This document shows, in pieces, positions 59,617 to 64,000 of a stretch of DNA of 64,000 bases; position 1 is the first letter of the stretch, and the number at the start of each line of letters is the position of its first letter. Source of the stretch: an uncultured Acetatifactor sp. (GTDB lineage Bacteria > Bacillota > Clostridia > Lachnospirales > Lachnospiraceae); NCBI GenBank assembly GCA_910578215.1, contig CAJTPH010000017.1, positions 14,988 to 78,987 of the forward strand, in the 5' to 3' direction. A program made the position numbers and the translations under genes. The notes beneath the pieces were generated by a model that had not been told where the DNA came from, did no database searches, and worked only from the letters and a program-made list of their open reading frames with translations.

Positions 59617-61128
59617 GTGAGGAGAACCAGAAAATCTTTTTATAATGTCATAACATCCGTGGTTACCTACGCCGGCATGCTGGTGACGGCATTTGCCGTT
59701 CAGAAGGCGCTGGTGGAGACCATGGGTTCTGACTACAACGGAATCAACGGTCTGTTCAGCAGCATTATCTCAATGATGTCTCTGGCGGACCTGGGGATAG
59801 GCACGGCGATCATCTATCATATGTACCGCCCGGTGGCGGAGAAGGACCGGGAGAAAATCAACGCGCTGCTGCGTTTTTATAAAAGGTGCTATATTGGCAT
59901 TTCGGGAGTAGTGCTCCTGATTGGTATTGCAGTCGTTTTTTTCCTGCCGCTTTTGGTGGGGAATGTAGAGATACCTGACAGTATATACCTGATTTATGTT
60001 TTGTTTCTGGCAGACTGCCTCAGCTCCTACTTTCTTGCCTATAAAAAGTCCCTGCTCTATGCGGACCTGATGAACTACATACCTGACGCCATTTATTTTT
60101 TGGTCTATATGGTGCAGAATGCGCTCCAGATCTATGTGCTGGCGGCATTCCAAAATTATATTCTGTTTCTGATCGTAAAGACCATGGGGAAGTGTGTCTC
60201 CAACTTATTGATATCCTTGTATATCAGAAAAAAATACCCTTTTACCGCCGAGAAAAGCGTATCCCCCATAGAGAAGGAGGTCAGGGAGGACATTGTCACT
60301 AAGGTCAAGGGCCTTTTGTGCCATAAGCTTGGCAGGATGCTGGTTACAGGCAGCGACAGCATCGTCCTGACCGGAGTGCTGGGAATAAGGGTCATGAGCC
60401 TGTATACCAATTATCATCTTGTCATCAGCGGAATCATGGCGCTTTTGAATAAAATATTCGAGACCCTTACCAACAGTGTGGGAAACTTTCTTCTGGACAG
60501 CGATCAGGAACGGAGGCTGGATATCTATCGGAAGATCGATTTTATAAATTTCTGGTTCTTTGGCTGTGTGGCGGCAGGCATGTATGCGGTTCTTCAGCCG
60601 CTTATAACGCTTTGGATGGGAGAGGATTTCCTGTTTGACAAGACGGTTGTCTTTGTGCTGGTGGTAAGCTTTTACCTGGAGGGAATGCGTGCATCCGTAA
60701 ACACCTTTAAGGAGGCGGCGGGGATTTTCCACGAGGACCGCAGAATACCCATCATTGAATCCGTGACCAACCTGGCGGTATCCATAGTGCTGGCAAAGCT
60801 GCTGGGGACGGCAGGGGTGTTTTTGGGCACGATTATCAGCACTGCCGTGTCATATCTGTACAGCTATCCGAAATATGTGTGCAAGCCGCTTTTTGGCATG
60901 ACTTACGGCAGGTATGTGGCGATGACGGTGAAGCGTCTGGCAGTACTGCTTGTGATACTGGGAATAACGGAGTACTGCACCGCGGCAATGGAGCAATGGA
61001 ACCTGTGGGCGCGATTACTGTGTGCGGGAACCTCTGCGGTTATCATTTTTCATGTGATATTTTTGATGCTTTATGGAAGAAGCAGGGAGTTTTGCTATTA
61101 TATTGGGCTGCTTAAAAATAAAGGATGA
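59617..61128 (+). CDS. Wzx-type polysaccharide flippase
   Basis: A 503-residue protein with about 12-14 membrane helices and no large soluble domain. The opening (FYNVITSVVTYAGMLVTAFA, then GINGLFSSIISMMSLADLGIGTAI) matches the MATE-like polysaccharide transporter family, which moves undecaprenyl-linked units across the membrane. The start is GTG at 59617 behind GAAGGGA. It follows the glycosyltransferases and precedes a polymerase-like gene, the normal Wzx/Wzy order. Confidence 0.88.
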   Translation: MRRTRKSFYNVITSVVTYAGMLVTAFAVQKALVETMGSDYNGINGLFSSIISMMSLADLGIGTAIIYHMYRPVAEKDREKINALLRFYKRCYIGISGVVLLIGIAVVFFLPLLVGNVEIPDSIYLIYVLFLADCLSSYFLAYKKSLLYADLMNYIPDAIYFLVYMVQNALQIYVLAAFQNYILFLIVKTMGKCVSNLLISLYIRKKYPFTAEKSVSPIEKEVREDIVTKVKGLLCHKLGRMLVTGSDSIVLTGVLGIRVMSLYTNYHLVISGIMALLNKIFETLTNSVGNFLLDSDQERRLDIYRKIDFINFWFFGCVAAGMYAVLQPLITLWMGEDFLFDKTVVFVLVVSFYLEGMRASVNTFKEAAGIFHEDRRIPIIESVTNLAVSIVLAKLLGTAGVFLGTIISTAVSYLYSYPKYVCKPLFGMTYGRYVAMTVKRLAVLLVILGITEYCTAAMEQWNLWARLLCAGTSAVIIFHVIFLMLYGRSREFCYYIGLLKNKG

Positions 61129-61176
61129 TAATATAAGGTACGCCGGTCGTACGGCAACAATGAGAGGAGGCAGGGA

Positions 61177-62286
61177 ATGCTGAAGCTGAGAAAGAAAATT
61201 GGGGAATACCAGGAAATTTTTTATTTAGTCTTTATATTAATAATGACCGGAATGACGTCCGCGGGACTGAATTCGGAGGACTTTATCTATAAGGTCATGT
61301 TCGGTGTGGCAACGCTGTTTCTGCTGTTGAAGATGGCGGTCACGGATCTGACCCTGAAGGAAGTCCTTGTGATGGCGGTATTCACGGTACTGCTTGGGGC
61401 GAATTTTTTAAAAAGCGGGGAGAAGACGCTGATTCTGACTGCCATGGGTATTTTCGGGGCAAAAAACGTATCTCTGGAAAAAACTTTAAAATACGCCTTA
61501 TGGTTAAAGACGGCGCTGACCGTGGCAACGCTGGCCATGGCTGCGCTGGGAGTCCTTGAGAATGTGGAAATGGTTCTTCCCAAGCACGGAGAATGGTATA
61601 AGGTAAGCTGTTATGGCTATTATCATCCGAATATGGCGTTTGCCAATATTCTTGTGATCCTCCTTCTTGCGGTCCTTGTATATGGGGACAGGCTGAAATG
61701 GTATGCCTATGGGGCAGGAACCGTTATCATGCTTGTGGCGTACAAGGTCTTCTTCTGCAGGACCGGGCTTGTGGTATGGGGTGTTCTGTGCCTGACGGTG
61801 CTTGGCTTTAGGGTGGCGAGACGGTTAAAATGGGAGAGGGTCTATACGGCGCTGCTCGCCGCCATACCGGCAGCGCTTGCGGCGTTGACCCTGATACTGC
61901 CTGTGTGGGCGAATAAAAACGAGAAGGTCAGCGCATGGCTGGAGCTTTACCTCACGGGAAGAATAGGGCATATTAACCGGTTTATGAATAACATCGGAGG
62001 GCTGGTAACGGGAGCCGATGTAACGGAAACCTTTGACAGTATCTATTTCCACTTACTTTATAATTACGGCTGGGTGCTTTTCATTATTGGCATTCTTGCA
62101 TATTGCGCAGGGATGTGGTATTGTGGTAAAAAAGGAAGCTTTTATGCAACGATAGGCTTGGGCGTTATGGCGGTGTATGGATTTATGGAGCAGCTGCCGC
62201 TCAGCGTATTGTGGAATCTGCCGCTGCTGTATTTGTCCTGGATTTTATTCAAGGAGAGAAAAACGACTGATGAACAGCTACAATAA
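61177..62286 (+). CDS. Wzy-like membrane protein
   Basis: A 369-residue protein with about ten membrane helices. YYHPNMAFANILVILLLAVLV (near 147-167) followed by a membrane segment with FFCRTGLVVWG is the pattern of Wzy/ligase proteins, and an outer loop with LTGRIGHINRFMNN lies near 260. Sequence identity among Wzy proteins is low, so the call rests on topology and context. GAGGAGG precedes the ATG; its end overlaps the next gene by 17 bases. Confidence 0.72.
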   Translation: MLKLRKKIGEYQEIFYLVFILIMTGMTSAGLNSEDFIYKVMFGVATLFLLLKMAVTDLTLKEVLVMAVFTVLLGANFLKSGEKTLILTAMGIFGAKNVSLEKTLKYALWLKTALTVATLAMAALGVLENVEMVLPKHGEWYKVSCYGYYHPNMAFANILVILLLAVLVYGDRLKWYAYGAGTVIMLVAYKVFFCRTGLVVWGVLCLTVLGFRVARRLKWERVYTALLAAIPAALAALTLILPVWANKNEKVSAWLELYLTGRIGHINRFMNNIGGLVTGADVTETFDSIYFHLLYNYGWVLFIIGILAYCAGMWYCGKKGSFYATIGLGVMAVYGFMEQLPLSVLWNLPLLYLSWILFKERKTTDEQLQ

Positions 62287-63691
62287 AAAGTATCAGATCA
62301 TAGAGATGTATAGCCTGCTATTGCTGGATATTGTCTGCATTACGATTTCCTATACGATTGCGTATTTCATTCGCTTCTGGGGGCAGGACAGCTCCCTTGG
62401 AAGCAGGGAGATAACGCAGATATATCTGCCGTTTTTGCTGATCTGCATGCTGAACAGCTTTTTTACCAACGAGTACAAGCGATTTTTTCAAAGAGGATAT
62501 TATTATGAATTTCTCCGCGTGCTGAGGTATAACCTGGTGCTGTTTGTTGTGACCGGGTTTTATATCTATGCTTTCAGGCTTGAACTGGAATTTTCCAGGC
62601 TGCTTTTGGGGTACTTTGTGATAATTAATGTGGTTGTCACATACCTGGTGCGCGTTGCGTTTAAGAAATATATGAACCGTTTTTACAAAAGAAGCAAGGG
62701 AAGCGATAAGATTCTGGTTGTCACAACAAACCGCGAGATAGATGCCGTGATTGGGCATATCGAGTGTGATGCGGGATGGAGCTATGAGATTATCGGAATG
62801 GCTGTTATGGACGCGGACAGGAAGGGGGATACGGTAAACGGGATTCCTGTCATAGCCAACCGTGACGATATTATCGAGGTGGTAAGACAGAGTGCCGTGG
62901 ACGTTATCTTTATGCACTGCCCGCGGATGGAAAACAGCGAAATGGAGATTTTAATACAGTCCTTTTTGGCGATGGGAGTTACCTGCCATAACTGTGTGGA
63001 ACGCTTCAGCATAGACACCCCCTGCAGCAGTGTGGGCAAATTTGTGGAATTTCCCGTTATGACCTATGTTGCAAACGTGATAGATTACAGAAGAATGATG
63101 ATAAAACGTCTGATGGATATTGTGGGCGGAAGCATTGGCCTGCTGCTTACGCTTATACTGACGCCCTTTGTCGCTCTGGCTATCAAGGTGGATTCCAGGG
63201 GACCTGTTTTCTTCTCTCAGGTCCGTATCGGAAAAAACGGCAGGCGGTTTAAAATGTACAAGTTTCGCTCCATGTATATAGACGCCGAGGAAAGAAAAAA
63301 AGAGCTCATGGACCAGAATGAGGTGCAGGGGCTGATGTTCAAGATGGACAAGGACCCCCGCATCACAAGGGTGGGAAACTTCATCCGTAAAACAAGCATC
63401 GACGAGCTTCCTCAGTTCTGGAATGTGCTGCGCGGCGATATGAGTCTTGTAGGCACCAGACCTCCCACAGAGGACGAGTTTGAGCAGTATAATATTTTTT
63501 ACCGCAGGCGCCTCAGCATCACTCCCGGACTCACCGGCATGTGGCAGGTCAGCGGACGCAGCGATATCAAGGATTTTGAGGACGTCGTAAAGCTGGATCT
63601 GAAGTACATTGACGAATGGTCGCTGATGCAGGATGTAAAGATTATGCTTCAGACGGTGGGAGTGGTTTTGTTCCGTAGAGGGTCGAAGTAA
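62270..63691 (+). CDS. Polyprenyl-phosphate sugar-1-phosphate transferase (polytopic PGT)
   Basis: A 473-residue protein with four or five N-terminal membrane helices, a Rossmann-like middle (KILVVTTNREIDAVIGHIE near 150) and a C-terminal transferase domain: KRLMDIVGGSIGLLLTLILT, KVDSRGPVFFSQVRIGKNGR, KFRSMYIDAEERK, RKTSIDELPQFWNVLRGDMS, GTRPPTEDEF and PGLTGMWQVSGRSD. It starts glycan synthesis like the enzyme at 40279 and is the third such transferase in the locus. The start at 62270 uses AAGGAGA upstream, inside the preceding gene; a longer frame upstream is unlikely. Confidence 0.92.
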   Translation: MNSYNKKYQIIEMYSLLLLDIVCITISYTIAYFIRFWGQDSSLGSREITQIYLPFLLICMLNSFFTNEYKRFFQRGYYYEFLRVLRYNLVLFVVTGFYIYAFRLELEFSRLLLGYFVIINVVVTYLVRVAFKKYMNRFYKRSKGSDKILVVTTNREIDAVIGHIECDAGWSYEIIGMAVMDADRKGDTVNGIPVIANRDDIIEVVRQSAVDVIFMHCPRMENSEMEILIQSFLAMGVTCHNCVERFSIDTPCSSVGKFVEFPVMTYVANVIDYRRMMIKRLMDIVGGSIGLLLTLILTPFVALAIKVDSRGPVFFSQVRIGKNGRRFKMYKFRSMYIDAEERKKELMDQNEVQGLMFKMDKDPRITRVGNFIRKTSIDELPQFWNVLRGDMSLVGTRPPTEDEFEQYNIFYRRRLSITPGLTGMWQVSGRSDIKDFEDVVKLDLKYIDEWSLMQDVKIMLQTVGVVLFRRGSK

Positions 63692-63773
63692 GGCGTTGTC
63701 TGAAGCAGAAAATAGAAAGATTCATAACATAAATAAAATGCTTTGCATATAAGACCGAATTTAATACAGGCTA

Positions 63774-63812
63774 AAGGGCATTCATCTGATTACGGATGAG
63801 TGCCTTTTTTTC
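63774..63812 (+). terminator. Terminator of the second glycan operon
   Basis: GGCATTCATC (63777-63786) pairs with GATGAGTGCC (63795-63804) with one wobble, followed by eight T residues. Confidence 0.9.
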
Positions 63813-64000
63813 GTGGGCTTTTAGCTTCCGATTACAAATGGTTTAATGCCCCAAATTAATATATGGTCTCAACAGTACATGCAATTCATTAAAAAATTTC
63901 CCCTTGTTTTGTAAGGAATTCCTGATTCTTCCGGGCTTATAAATGGTACAAATAATGGTCAGCCACCCCGGGGAAGCCCTGAAATTCAGGGCTTCCCGCT
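63813..64000. other. Non-coding end of window with perfect hairpin
   Basis: No gene seen. At the end GGGAAGCCCTGA (63971-63982) and TCAGGGCTTCCC (63986-63997) form a perfect 12-bp stem with a three-base loop; the sequence after it is outside the window, so a terminator role cannot be judged. Confidence 0.5.

Overview
The window looks like a chromosomal segment of a motile, endospore-lineage member of the Clostridia, most probably a Lachnospiraceae relative. The basis is a Bacillus/Clostridia-type gene order (mbl-flhO-flhP, comFC-yvyF, cdaA-cdaR-glmM), a Spo0A-type DNA-binding domain, an HPr with His15 and Ser46, strong AGGAGG ribosome sites, a Gram-positive LexA box and surface proteins of a style common in gut Lachnospiraceae. 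This is inference; there is no rRNA gene in the window to settle it.

Layout. 1-3.3 kb (minus strand): the start of a sugar aminotransferase gene cut by the window edge, and an LTA-synthase-like membrane phosphoglycerol transferase. 3.4-7.6 kb: a secreted repeat protein, a small ribbon-helix-helix protein, and an rtcB-prfH RNA-repair/ribosome-rescue pair with its own promoter and a leader containing a tiny ORF. 7.7-14.5 kb: uvrB (with a LexA box) and uvrA, separated by a GT-C family membrane glycosyltransferase. 14.9-18.2 kb: an MreB/Mbl actin with two flagellar rod/hook proteins and a rod-binding protein. 18.3-29.2 kb: housekeeping genes recD2, comFC, yvyF, two membrane proteins of unknown function, cdaA-cdaR-glmM (c-di-AMP synthesis and cell-wall precursor supply), an HPr-like protein and leuA. 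A strong two-way terminator then separates these from a minus-strand DUF3048 lipoprotein.

30.6-36.8 kb: an apparent operon of a polyprenyl-phosphate type glycosyltransferase, an HscC-like Hsp70 and a very large J-like protein in which the HPD motif is HPE. 36.9-37.4 kb: a free-standing Spo0A C-terminal DNA-binding domain without a receiver domain.

37.5-63.8 kb: a long cell-surface glycan locus, all on the plus strand. It holds three polyprenyl-phosphate sugar-1-phosphate transferases, a Wzz-type chain-length protein with a degenerate kinase-like tail, two or three polymerase/ligase-type membrane proteins, a Wzx flippase, eight GT2/GT4 glycosyltransferases, a UDP-HexNAc 4,6-dehydratase (PglF/WbpM type), an SDR epimerase/reductase, a GH73-like glucosaminidase and a Pro/Thr-rich lipoprotein. 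Together these could build lipid-linked oligosaccharide(s), flip, polymerise and attach them to the wall.

The most unusual feature is a repeated cis element of about 70 bp. It has an extended -10 box, a TTGACACA/TGTGTCAA palindrome and a GTGCGC/GCGCAC hairpin. There are two nearly identical tandem copies in front of the glycan-initiating transferase (40.1 kb), a diverged copy at 37.5 kb immediately after the orphan Spo0A-like gene, and a weaker half-copy at 51.0 kb. I propose, as a hypothesis only, that the orphan regulator and these palindromes form a dedicated control circuit for the glycan locus. No tRNA, rRNA, CRISPR array or recognisable transposase was seen.
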